Positions 1 to 5,028 of a DNA stretch of 5,817 nt are shown here, in pieces. The number at the start of each line of letters is the position of its first letter. Position 1 is the first letter of the stretch. The stretch is taken from positions 1-5,817 of the forward strand of contig CANHUK010000129.1 of assembly GCA_947463755.1 (NCBI GenBank), written 5' to 3'. The DNA comes from Chitinophagaceae bacterium. GTDB lineage: Bacteria; Bacteroidota; Bacteroidia; Chitinophagales; Chitinophagaceae. The position numbers were made by a program, and so were the translations under genes. The notes beneath the pieces were generated by a model. The model saw only the letters and a list, made by a program, of their open reading frames with translations. It searched no databases and was not told where the DNA came from.

Positions 1-521
1 ATGCCGATGGCCGCATACATGTTTCGGGTCCATTCCAGGGCATCCGGATCACTGTCCGTCACGTCGCAAAGTATGACCGTCTTCCCTTCAAAAGCGCCGG
101 AAACAGCAGCGGCCGGTCCGCTGTATTCTGTGCCCCACATGGGGTGCGAGGCAACGTAGCGACCCCTGCGCGCATGTGTGGCGACGGAGGCGACCAGGTC
201 GGTCTTGGTCGATCCCATATCGAATACGATCTGCCGGTCGACCCTGTCGAGTATCGAGGGCAGCAGACTGCGCAGGATATCCACGGGTGTCGACACGGCG
301 ATCACCTGAACCATACCGATGGCTTCTTCCAGGGGAGCAACAACATCGACGAGCCCGCGCTCCAGCGCCTGTTGCGCGTGCGTTTCTGATGCATCGACGC
401 CGATGATGCGGCCCGCCAGTCCAAGTTCCCTCAACCGGATCGCCAATGATCCGCCGATGAGGCCCAGGCCGATAACGGCGATATCGGGGGTGATTGCGGA
501 AGATTTACCGATCATATCCAT
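1..521 (-). CDS. tyrA: Prephenate dehydrogenase, N-terminal 173 residues (3' end outside window)
   Basis: Oxidatively decarboxylates prephenate with NAD(P)+ to 4-hydroxyphenylpyruvate, the tyrosine branch after chorismate; a cytoplasmic enzyme. Seen in the translation: a Rossmann dinucleotide-binding loop GLGLIGGS at residues 18-25, a conserved D-M-G-S-T-K stretch at 101-106, and the family's HPMWGTEYSGP block at 126-136, whose His126 matches the catalytic histidine of TyrA enzymes. The gene is cut by the left window edge, so the rest of the substrate/dimerisation domain and any C-terminal ACT domain cannot be seen. The start ATG at 521 lies 6 nt after the aminotransferase stop; a second ATG two codons later (515) is possible. 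There is no room for a promoter, so it should be read from the upstream operon. An arogenate dehydrogenase specificity cannot be excluded from this fragment. Confidence 0.95.
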   Translation of the reverse strand, partial: MDMIGKSSAITPDIAVIGLGLIGGSLAIRLRELGLAGRIIGVDASETHAQQALERGLVDVVAPLEEAIGMVQVIAVSTPVDILRSLLPSILDRVDRQIVFDMGSTKTDLVASVATHARRGRYVASHPMWGTEYSGPAAAVSGAFEGKTVILCDVTDSDPDALEWTRNMYAAIG

Positions 522-527
522 CTTCGG

Positions 528-1715
528 TTATGCGTTGAGGTAGTGTGCAATGCGGATGCGCGCTTCGGTTATGCGTTCCCGTGAGCTGCAAAGGGAGATG
601 CGGATATGCCCATCACCCGCCGATCCGAAGATTCCGCCGGGTGTAAGGAATACATTGGCGCCGGTTAGGATATCATCGCTGAGTGCGAACCCATCGGCAT
701 AGCTGGCAGGAACGCGGGCCCATACGAACATACCGGCCTGGTCCTGCTCATAGGTGCAGCCGATCAGATCGAGCAGGCGGAACGCCTCTTGCTGTCTCTC
801 CCGATAGGTACGGTTGACGCTGTCGTACCAGTCCTGGCCAAGCGAGAGCGCCCTGGCCGCTGCCAGCTGCACGGGCAGGAACATGCCACTATCCATATTG
901 CTTTTGAAGCGCAGCACTTCATCGATACGCCCGGCGGCACCGCAGAGCATGCCAACCCGCCAGCCGGCCATGTTCTGCGACTTGCTGAGCGAGTTGAGTT
1001 CAAGCACGAGATCTTCTGCTCCGGGCAATGAGAGCAGACTCATCGGCTGGTCGTTGAGGATGAAACTATAGGGGTTGTCATGCACCACGAGGATGCGGTA
1101 TGTCCGCGCAAAGGCCAGCAGACGTTCCAGCATGGCACGCTCCGGCAGTTTGCCGGTAGGCATGTGCGGATAGTTCACGAACATGAGCTTCACCCGGTCG
1201 ATCGTTCCGTCGGCGATCCGCGCTTCCATGGCGGTCTCCAGTTCGTTAAAATCCGGAAACCAGTGGGCCTCTTCCCGGAGATGATACTCCGACAGCGTAC
1301 CGCCGGCCAGGCTGACGGCACTGCGATAGGTCGGATATCCGGGATTGGGTACAAGGGCAATATCACCCTCATCGAGGTATGTCATACAGATATGCATGAT
1401 ACCTTCCTTGCTCCCGATCAGCGGAAGGATCTGGGCATCGGGGTCGAGGGTTACGCCATACCAGCGGGCATACCAGTCGGCCACGGCCTTTCGAAAGATG
1501 GGTGATCCTTTGTATGACTGATAGGCATGCACATCCGTACGGGCGGATTCTTCCTGCAGCACGCGGATCACATCCGGGTGCGGAGGCAGGTCCGGACTCC
1601 CGATACCGAGGTTGATGACCTGTTTTCCGGCCCGGTTCATGGCATCGATCTCCCGCAGTTTACGGGAGAAGTAGTATTCACCGATGCCTTCAAGTCGTTT
1701 GGCGGTGGAGATCAT
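528..1715 (-). CDS. Class I/II PLP-dependent aminotransferase of the aromatic operon
   Basis: A 395-residue fold-type I aminotransferase. Visible landmarks: GIGSPDLPPHP at 37-47 near the N-terminus, GSKEGI at 101-106 (phosphate-binding loop), N181 in NYPHMPTG (the NPxNPTG-equivalent), D213 and Y216 in HDNPYS (cofactor ring contacts), Lys245 in SLSKS (Schiff-base lysine), and Arg372 in IRISL (substrate carboxylate). The length is normal for the family and all key residues are present. It sits between prephenate dehydratase and prephenate dehydrogenase with gaps of 11 and 6 nt. I therefore infer transamination of phenylpyruvate and 4-hydroxyphenylpyruvate, or of prephenate to arogenate. LL-diaminopimelate and aspartate aminotransferases are relatives, so the substrate rests on context only. 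The ATG at 1715 places the usual N-terminal arm (RLEGIGEYYFSRKL) in frame. No clear Shine-Dalgarno sequence. Confidence 0.93.
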   Translation of the reverse strand: MISTAKRLEGIGEYYFSRKLREIDAMNRAGKQVINLGIGSPDLPPHPDVIRVLQEESARTDVHAYQSYKGSPIFRKAVADWYARWYGVTLDPDAQILPLIGSKEGIMHICMTYLDEGDIALVPNPGYPTYRSAVSLAGGTLSEYHLREEAHWFPDFNELETAMEARIADGTIDRVKLMFVNYPHMPTGKLPERAMLERLLAFARTYRILVVHDNPYSFILNDQPMSLLSLPGAEDLVLELNSLSKSQNMAGWRVGMLCGAAGRIDEVLRFKSNMDSGMFLPVQLAAARALSLGQDWYDSVNRTYRERQQEAFRLLDLIGCTYEQDQAGMFVWARVPASYADGFALSDDILTGANVFLTPGGIFGSAGDGHIRISLCSSRERITEARIRIAHYLNA

Positions 1716-1726
1716 GATATGAAGAA

Positions 1727-2599
1727 TTATTTCAGTTGACCTTTCTTGTAGACACCCAGGATACGGAACGAATCTGTCAGTGATCGGACCTTGTCGGCGA
1801 CGCGCTCGAACTGCGCGAGGCTGTCGAATTCAAGGTCAGCGTGAAAATTGTACTTGAAATCACTCCCCTGTATCGGAAAACTCTGGAGTTTGCTCAGGTT
1901 CATGCCCCCATCGGCAATGGCGGTCAGCACCCGGGCCAGACTTCCCCTGGAATGATCGGTATGAAAGTTGATGGATGCCTTGTCTGCCCCCTCCACCACC
2001 CGGGCCGTCTGCTCCCGTTCCAGGATCAGAAAGCGGGTGTGGTTGTTCTTCATGGTGTGGATATTTGGTGCGAGCACCTGCAGGTCGTACTGTTCCGCCG
2101 CCAGCTTGCTGGCGATGGCGGCAACGTGCCGACTTTTGCGCTGACGGACAAATTTTGCACTCAGGGCAGTGTCTTCGGTTTCAACCAGTTTCCAACCCTG
2201 GCCGTCGAGGAAATCGACGCACTGCTGGATGGCCATCGGATGCGAATGCACTTCGCGGATATCCTCCAGCGCCACGCCGTGATTGGCGAGCAGCTGCTGC
2301 CGGATCTGGAGATAGACTTCCCCGACGATGCGCAGGGATGACTTGCCCAGCAGATTGTAGTTGGGCAGGATGCTCCCCGCAATGGAATTCTCAATGGCCA
2401 TCACACCGCCTTCGGATTCCTTCCTGGAAGATGCGATGCGGACCACTTCCCGGAAGGTCGCACAAGGAATGACTTCCACCGACTTCCCGAAGAATTTCCG
2501 GGCGGCTTCCTGGTGGAAACTGCCTTCATAACCCTGGATCGCCACCCGGATCACCGGTTGATCTTCCTTTGTCTTTTTTCTGTCTGTTGTAGTCGCCAT
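1727..2599 (-). CDS. pheA: Prephenate dehydratase with C-terminal ACT domain
   Basis: Converts prephenate to phenylpyruvate, the committed phenylalanine step. This is a stand-alone dehydratase of 290 residues with no chorismate mutase domain. Catalytic domain about residues 17-193: GYEGSFHQ at 23-30, ENSIAGSI at 70-77, HPMAIQQC at 120-127, TEDTALSAKFV at 141-151, and N-H-T-R-F at 186-190 containing the catalytic Thr188. The ACT domain spans about 207-287. Its GALV and ESRP effector-site motifs are replaced by GSLA (219-222) and L-Q-S-F-P (238-242), so classical Phe feedback binding may be altered. An extra charged tail of about 16 residues precedes the fold; the ATG at 2599 is the only suitable start, since the next Met is residue 67. 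That start lies 14 nt behind the U-tract of an attenuator, which I infer controls it. First enzyme gene of the operon. Confidence 0.95.
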   Translation of the reverse strand: MATTTDRKKTKEDQPVIRVAIQGYEGSFHQEAARKFFGKSVEVIPCATFREVVRIASSRKESEGGVMAIENSIAGSILPNYNLLGKSSLRIVGEVYLQIRQQLLANHGVALEDIREVHSHPMAIQQCVDFLDGQGWKLVETEDTALSAKFVRQRKSRHVAAIASKLAAEQYDLQVLAPNIHTMKNNHTRFLILEREQTARVVEGADKASINFHTDHSRGSLARVLTAIADGGMNLSKLQSFPIQGSDFKYNFHADLEFDSLAQFERVADKVRSLTDSFRILGVYKKGQLK

Positions 2600-2613
2600 G
2601 TGGATCTGCCGTT

Positions 2614-2642
2614 AAAAAAAAATCCCGGCTCTCGGCCGGGAT
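2614..2642 (-). terminator. Attenuator terminator (3:4 hairpin) upstream of pheA
   Basis: Read on the minus strand, AUCCCGGC (2642-2635), loop CGAGA, and GCCGGGAU (2629-2622) form a perfect 8-bp GC-rich stem; its last base and the bases after it make a nine-U tract ending at 2614. The pheA ATG is only 14 nt further on, which leaves no space for a promoter. The hairpin therefore must work inside the pheA leader transcript rather than end the helicase transcript, which has its own hairpin at 2826-2851. The left arm can pair instead with an identical copy of the right arm inside the leader peptide gene. Confidence 0.9.
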
Positions 2643-2694
2643 CTCTTATCGTTGTATCAGTTCATTTCATTTGATCAACCAAAGACATCCCGGC
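2635..2694 (-). promoter_or_regulatory. Antiterminator (2:3 hairpin) of the pheA leader
   Basis: GCCGGGAU at 2694-2687, within the leader peptide codons, is identical to the 3' arm of the terminator and can pair with the terminator's 5' arm AUCCCGGC (2642-2635). The helix continues past a G·G mismatch: UCUU 2685-2682 with AAGA 2647-2644, GUUG 2679-2676 with CAAC 2654-2651, and AUCA 2675-2672 with UGAU 2659-2656. This gives 20 pairs closing a 12-nt loop (2671-2660) that contains the leader stop codon UGA (2669-2667). It excludes the terminator. A ribosome finishing the leader peptide would sit in that loop and break the helix. Confidence 0.82.
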
Positions 2695-2753
2695 ATCCTT
2701 CCAAAAAAGAAGGCGTAAAAATAAAAACCGCGATATCCTTTGTTCGTGTTCAT
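2667..2753 (-). CDS. Phe/Tyr-rich attenuator leader peptide of the pheA operon
   Basis: A 28-codon frame, ATG at 2753-2751 and TGA at 2669-2667. Residues 7-17 read Y-R-G-F-Y-F-Y-A-F-F-F: five Phe (10, 12, 15, 16, 17) and three Tyr (7, 11, 13) in 28 residues, followed by one Trp at 25. The pattern resembles the enteric pheL leader, which regulates pheA by ribosome stalling, but here Phe and Tyr are mixed, matching an operon that makes both. Seen directly: the codon run, the terminator 25 nt after the stop, and a copy of the terminator 3' arm inside codons 20-23. Inferred: with scarce Phe-tRNA or Tyr-tRNA the ribosome stalls, the antiterminator forms and pheA is transcribed; otherwise transcription ends. 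The peptide itself probably has no function after synthesis. There is no Shine-Dalgarno sequence, as is usual in Bacteroidota. Confidence 0.88.
   Translation of the reverse strand: MNTNKGYRGFYFYAFFFGRMPGCLWLIK
2681..2740 (-). promoter_or_regulatory. Protector hairpin (1:2) enclosing the Phe/Tyr codon run
   Basis: Minus-strand bases 2740-2728 (AAGGAUAUCGCGG, leader codons 5-9) can pair with 2693-2681 (CCGGGAUGUCUUU, codons 21-25): 12 of 13 positions, including two G·U pairs and one G·G mismatch. The loop holds leader codons 10-20, including the whole F-Y-F-Y-A-F-F-F run. When formed it sequesters segment 2 and so permits the terminator. A ribosome stalled at the Phe/Tyr codons would cover the 5' arm and release segment 2. 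A smaller nested stem, CCUUC/GAAGG, is also possible. Pairing was worked out by hand without energy calculation. Confidence 0.68.
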
Positions 2754-2759
2754 CTATTG

Positions 2760-2790
2760 CGAAAATACGAATACGATGTTAATCGAAAAA
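2760..2790 (-). promoter_or_regulatory. Candidate promoter of the aromatic operon
   Basis: On the minus strand TATTTTCG (2767-2760) matches the Bacteroidota -7 element TAnnTTTG at all but one fixed position, and a T-rich stretch TTTTTTCG lies about 20 nt upstream, where the weakly conserved -33 TTTG would be. The box ends only 6 nt before the leader peptide ATG, so transcription from it would give a nearly leaderless mRNA. No exact -33 element is present, and the region is AT-rich enough that a chance match is possible. Confidence 0.35.
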
Positions 2791-2825
2791 ATATTTTTGA
2801 AAAGACATAGATACCATTCAACAAA

Positions 2826-2851
2826 TGGACGATTTCTTTTGAAATCGTCCA
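2826..2851 (-). terminator. Hairpin terminator after the DEAD-box helicase
   Basis: GGACGATTTC, a 4-nt A loop and GAAATCGTCC form a perfect 10-bp stem (2850-2841 with 2836-2827, 11 bp with the flanking T/A), starting 19 nt after the helicase stop. It is followed on the minus strand by ATTTGTTG, a poor U-tract, so termination may be incomplete or need another factor. It separates the helicase from the aromatic operon. Confidence 0.65.
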
Positions 2852-2869
2852 AAAATCAGGGATGGATGG

Positions 2870-4549
2870 TCAGTCTTTCCGTCTCATCGGCTTCCCACCG
2901 CCCGTATCGGCATCGTTCATACGGATGAAACGTCCTTTGAATTTCTTTCCATCGAGGGATCGGACCATGCGTTCGGCGGCAGAACCTTCGATCTCGACCC
3001 AGCTGTTCATTTCCTTCATGTCGATGCGCCCGAGAACGTCTTTGGACAGGTCGCTCATATCGAGGATGAACTGCAGGAAGCTGGCCTTGTAAAAGCCATC
3101 CTTGGTGCCGAGGTTAACGAAGAGTTTCCGCATTTTCCCGGTGGGCTTATCGAACGAGCGGCCGCGGGTATCTGTAAACGCCGGCTTTTCGCCACGAGGC
3201 AGAGGTTTTTCGGTCCTGCGGTCTTCCCGAACGTTGAGGTCAGCGGCATTCTCATAATACTGAAGGAACCGATCGAATTCCAGCGCAGCTACGCGTTGCA
3301 GGATCTCTTCCTTTTCAACGTGCGCGAATTTCTCACGGAGCATGGGGAGGTAGGTCTCATAATCGCCGTGACTGATATCCGCTGCCAGGAGTTTGTCGAT
3401 GAAGTGGAAGAACTGCTTCCGGCAGACGTCCTTGCCGGAGGGGATGTCCATCCGGTGGAACTTGTTATTGATCATCCGCTCGATCTGGCGGAGCCGGTGT
3501 ATTTCGCGGGGAGAGAGCAGGGAGATGCAGATACCGCTGCGTCCGGCGCGTCCGGTGCGTCCGGCACGGTGGGTGTACACTTCGGGATCGTCCGGCAGTT
3601 CGTAATTGATGACATGGGTAATACCGGTGACATCGATGCCACGGGCGGCTACATCCGTGGCAATGAGCAACTGCAGGCTCTTCTCCCGGAAACGTCCCAT
3701 GACCTTATCACGCTGTACCTGGGTCAGGTCGCCGTGCAAGGCCTCGATATCATAACCTTCTCTGATCAGAGATTCGGTCACCGTTTGCGCATCCATCTTG
3801 GTCCGGGTGAACACGATGCCATACATACCGGGGTTGAAATCGATGATCCGCTTGATGGTCTGGTAGCGGTTCACCCCATGGGTGACATAATATTGATGAT
3901 CGATGTTGGCGTTGGCTGCGTTGACCTTTCCGATGCTGACCTCAAAGGGTTCCTTCATGAAACGCTTACTCACCTGCCGCACTTCCGTGGGCATGGTGGC
4001 ACTGAAGAGCCAGGCGCTCTCGCGCTCGGGTGTGTTTTGCAGGATGAATTCAATATCCTCGCGGAAGCCCATGTTCAGCATCTCATCCGCTTCGTCGAGT
4101 ACGACATATCGGATCTTTTCGAGGTGGATCGCTTTGCGTTCGATCAGGTCGATGAGGCGTCCGGGTGTGGCGACGACGATCTGCGGCCCCTTCCTGAGGT
4201 CGCGGATCTGTTCGCCGATCGAGGCTCCACCGTAGACGGCCGTTACCTGAATGCCTGTCAGATGTTTGCTGTAATTGTTGAGGTCCTTGGTGATCTGCAT
4301 GCAGAGTTCACGGGTGGGACAGATGGCCAGCGCCTGAGCGTGGCGCAGCGAAGGGTTGACCAGTTGCAGGAGCGGCAGGCCAAAGGCAGCGGTTTTTCCG
4401 GTGCCTGTTTGCGCCAGTCCCACGAAATCCTTCGTGCCGGCCAGGAGTACGGGGATGGCTTTCTGCTGAATGGGGGTAGGCTCCGTAAAGCCCAGGGAGG
4501 TGATCGATTTCAGCAGTTCTTCCCCGATGCCCAGCGATTCAAATGACAT
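2870..4549 (-). CDS. DEAD-box ATP-dependent RNA helicase (DeaD/CsdA-like)
   Basis: Unwinds RNA duplexes with ATP, probably in ribosome assembly, mRNA decay or cold adaptation; cytoplasmic. The 559 residues show the complete motif set: Q motif G-F-T-E-P-T-P-I-Q at 20-28, Walker A AQTGTGKT at 46-53, PTREL at 78-82, GG at 107-108, TPGR at 128-131, DEAD at 152-155, SAT at 183-185, ARGID at 302-306, and HRAGRTGR at 327-334. A linker at about 345-470 leads to a DbpA-type RNA-binding domain at about 472-545 (KLFVNLGTKDGFY onward). The tail is short, without the long Arg/Gly-rich extension many relatives carry. The ATG at 4549 puts the F residue of the Q-motif region three codons in, as usual. It is monocistronic: hairpins lie on both sides. 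The deaD, csdA or cshA name cannot be settled without a tree. Confidence 0.95.
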   Translation of the reverse strand: MSFESLGIGEELLKSITSLGFTEPTPIQQKAIPVLLAGTKDFVGLAQTGTGKTAAFGLPLLQLVNPSLRHAQALAICPTRELCMQITKDLNNYSKHLTGIQVTAVYGGASIGEQIRDLRKGPQIVVATPGRLIDLIERKAIHLEKIRYVVLDEADEMLNMGFREDIEFILQNTPERESAWLFSATMPTEVRQVSKRFMKEPFEVSIGKVNAANANIDHQYYVTHGVNRYQTIKRIIDFNPGMYGIVFTRTKMDAQTVTESLIREGYDIEALHGDLTQVQRDKVMGRFREKSLQLLIATDVAARGIDVTGITHVINYELPDDPEVYTHRAGRTGRAGRSGICISLLSPREIHRLRQIERMINNKFHRMDIPSGKDVCRKQFFHFIDKLLAADISHGDYETYLPMLREKFAHVEKEEILQRVAALEFDRFLQYYENAADLNVREDRRTEKPLPRGEKPAFTDTRGRSFDKPTGKMRKLFVNLGTKDGFYKASFLQFILDMSDLSKDVLGRIDMKEMNSWVEIEGSAAERMVRSLDGKKFKGRFIRMNDADTGGGKPMRRKD

Positions 4550-4650
4550 GTATGTTAATAGTTTACGTGAAGGTAGCCCGAATCTGTCAAAGATCCGGTG
4601 AGGGATGTCCCGGCTGCCGACATTGCAAGGCGGCGAACATCCCGTCAGAT
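4550..4650 (-). other. Helicase upstream region with inverted repeat
   Basis: No gene is visible between the helicase start and the next terminator. On the minus strand GGGATGT (4643-4637) and ACATCCC (4608-4602) are perfect 7-nt inverted arms around a GC-rich 28-nt interior that can pair further in part. Closer to the gene, GATCTTTG (4595-4588) is one fixed base off the TAnnTTTG -7 box, but no -33 TTTG lies upstream. If that box is used, the repeat lies upstream of the promoter as a possible operator; otherwise it lies in the 5' untranslated RNA. Confidence 0.3.
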
Positions 4651-4683
4651 AAAAAAAGAGCTGCCCCGCAGTACGGGGCAGCT
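4651..4683 (-). terminator. Intrinsic terminator after the small lipoprotein gene
   Basis: Minus-strand AGCTGCCCCG (4683-4674), loop TACTG and CGGGGCAGCT (4668-4659) form a perfect 10-bp GC-rich stem, followed after C by seven T residues (4657-4651). It begins 26 nt after the stop codon of the lipoprotein frame. A strong, textbook terminator pointing in the minus direction, it supports the lipoprotein frame as a real transcribed gene and isolates the helicase from it. Confidence 0.93.
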
Positions 4684-4709
4684 GTAACGATGGCAGAGCC
4701 TGTCGTCAA

Positions 4710-4901
4710 TTACTTAGCAGCAGCAACTGTGTCAGCAGCAGTAGCAGCAGCAGTAGTGTCAACTGCAGCAGCAGCGGTGTCAACTGCAACAGCAGCAGCA
4801 GTATCAACAGCAGCAGCGGTGGTGTCAACTGCTTCGGTCTTTTCGCCGGAACCGCAAGAAGCGAGGAATCCGATAGCGAGGATGGCGAGGATCTTCTTCA
4901 T
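4710..4901 (-). CDS. Small Ala/Thr/Asp/Val-repeat lipoprotein, function unknown
   Basis: A 63-residue precursor: basic start M-K-K, hydrophobic segment about residues 4-14, and lipobox L-A-S-C with Cys16 as the likely lipidation site, giving a mature chain of only 48 residues. After a short polar linker (GSGEKTEA), residues 25-62 contain only Ala, Thr, Asp and Val, arranged as repeats of the type VDTTAAA. No known domain is recognised. I chose the ATG at 4901 over one 12 codons upstream (4937) because it gives a compact signal peptide, follows an A-rich stretch common at Bacteroidota starts, and leaves a normal leader after the promoter motif at 4944-4969. It is divergent from the sigma factor gene and has its own terminator. 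Possibly an envelope spacer or stress-induced lipoprotein; this is inference only. Confidence 0.8.
   Translation of the reverse strand: MKKILAILAIGFLASCGSGEKTEAVDTTAAAVDTAAAVAVDTAAAAVDTTAAATAADTVAAAK
4716..4829 (-). repeat. Imperfect tandem repeat within the lipoprotein gene
   Basis: Five degenerate units of 7-9 codons encode VDTTAAA, VDTAAAVA, VDTAAAA, VDTTAAATA and ADTVAAA. At the DNA level units share GTTGACAC or a close variant followed by GCTGCTGC-like runs, so copy number could change by slippage; all unit lengths are multiples of 3 and would keep the frame. Confidence 0.8.
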
Positions 4902-4943
4902 TTTCTTTGTTTTTAAAAAGGTTTGGTTGAGATTCACAGATTA

Positions 4944-4969
4944 ATACGAAAAGTGAAAGAAGGTAACCC
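4944..4969 (-). promoter_or_regulatory. Candidate ECF-type promoter for the lipoprotein gene
   Basis: Minus-strand GGGTTAC (4969-4963), 14-nt spacer, CGTAT (4948-4944). The same two blocks recur with a 15-nt spacer on the opposite strand ahead of the sigma factor gene. A CGT-containing -10 block is common in ECF sigma promoters; the assignment of GGGTTAC as -35 is inference. Transcription would start near 4937, leaving a leader of about 35 nt before the ATG at 4901. Confidence 0.5.
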
Positions 4970-4977
4970 GGGTGACC

Positions 4978-4994
4978 GAAAAATTTTTTTTTCG
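4978..4994. promoter_or_regulatory. A/T tract between the divergent promoters
   Basis: A run of five A and nine T residues, edged by G and CG, lies 7-8 nt behind the GGGTTAC blocks of both candidate promoters. Its position suits an UP element serving both directions or an intrinsically bent spacer. No hairpin terminator role is likely, as it lies upstream of both genes. Confidence 0.35.
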
Positions 4995-5001
4995 TTGCTT
5001 T

Positions 5002-5028
5002 GGGTTACAAATGACCGGCTACACGTAT
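5002..5028 (+). promoter_or_regulatory. Candidate ECF-type promoter for the sigma factor gene
   Basis: Plus-strand GGGTTAC (5002-5008), 15-nt spacer, CGTAT (5024-5028). It duplicates the motif pair found ahead of the divergent lipoprotein gene. Transcription would start about 5034-5036, only a few bases before the GTG start codon, giving a nearly leaderless message. Autoregulation by the encoded sigma factor is inferred, as is common for ECF loci. Confidence 0.5.

Noticed and set aside
144..543. Short plus-strand open frames over the tyrA region
   Set aside because: They are opposite a frame with clear TyrA motifs and encode no recognisable protein.
1080..2472. Plus-strand open frames of 140-170 codons over the aminotransferase and pheA
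   Set aside because: Antisense to genes with complete catalytic motifs; no start context or domain supports them.
2614..2642. Hairpin plus T-run as the ordinary terminator of the DEAD-box helicase
   Set aside because: The helicase already has a hairpin 19 nt after its stop. This second hairpin is more than 200 nt away, ends 14 nt before the pheA start, and shares a competing arm with a Phe/Tyr-rich leader frame, which fits attenuation far better.
3296..4546. Long plus-strand open frame of 416 codons
   Set aside because: It lies wholly opposite the helicase gene, whose translation carries every DEAD-box motif. The plus-strand product shows no recognisable domain, and antisense openness follows from the codon pattern of the real gene.
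4588..4595. GATCTTTG as the helicase -7 promoter box
   Set aside because: One of the fixed bases is wrong and no TTTG lies about 20 nt upstream, so it is kept only as a remark, not a promoter call.
4716..4829. Repeat cluster as a CRISPR array
   Set aside because: The units are contiguous, degenerate, unspaced and in-frame within a coding sequence; there are no unique spacers and no cas genes.
4902..4937. Upstream ATG at 4937 adding 12 residues to the lipoprotein
   Set aside because: It would give an over-long, polar lead before the M-K-K signal peptide and would fall at the predicted transcription start.
4543..4944. Plus-strand Ala/Val-rich open frame opposite the lipoprotein
   Set aside because: Its Ala/Val/Thr runs are the complement of the lipoprotein repeats. 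The minus strand has the signal peptide, lipobox, promoter motif and terminator; the plus frame has none, and the terminator U-tract points the other way.
4962..4977. GGTAACCCGGGTGACC near-palindrome as a repressor operator
   Set aside because: One half is explained by the -35-like GGGTTAC block facing the lipoprotein gene, and the other half differs by one base. An operator is possible, but nothing else in the window repeats the full palindrome.
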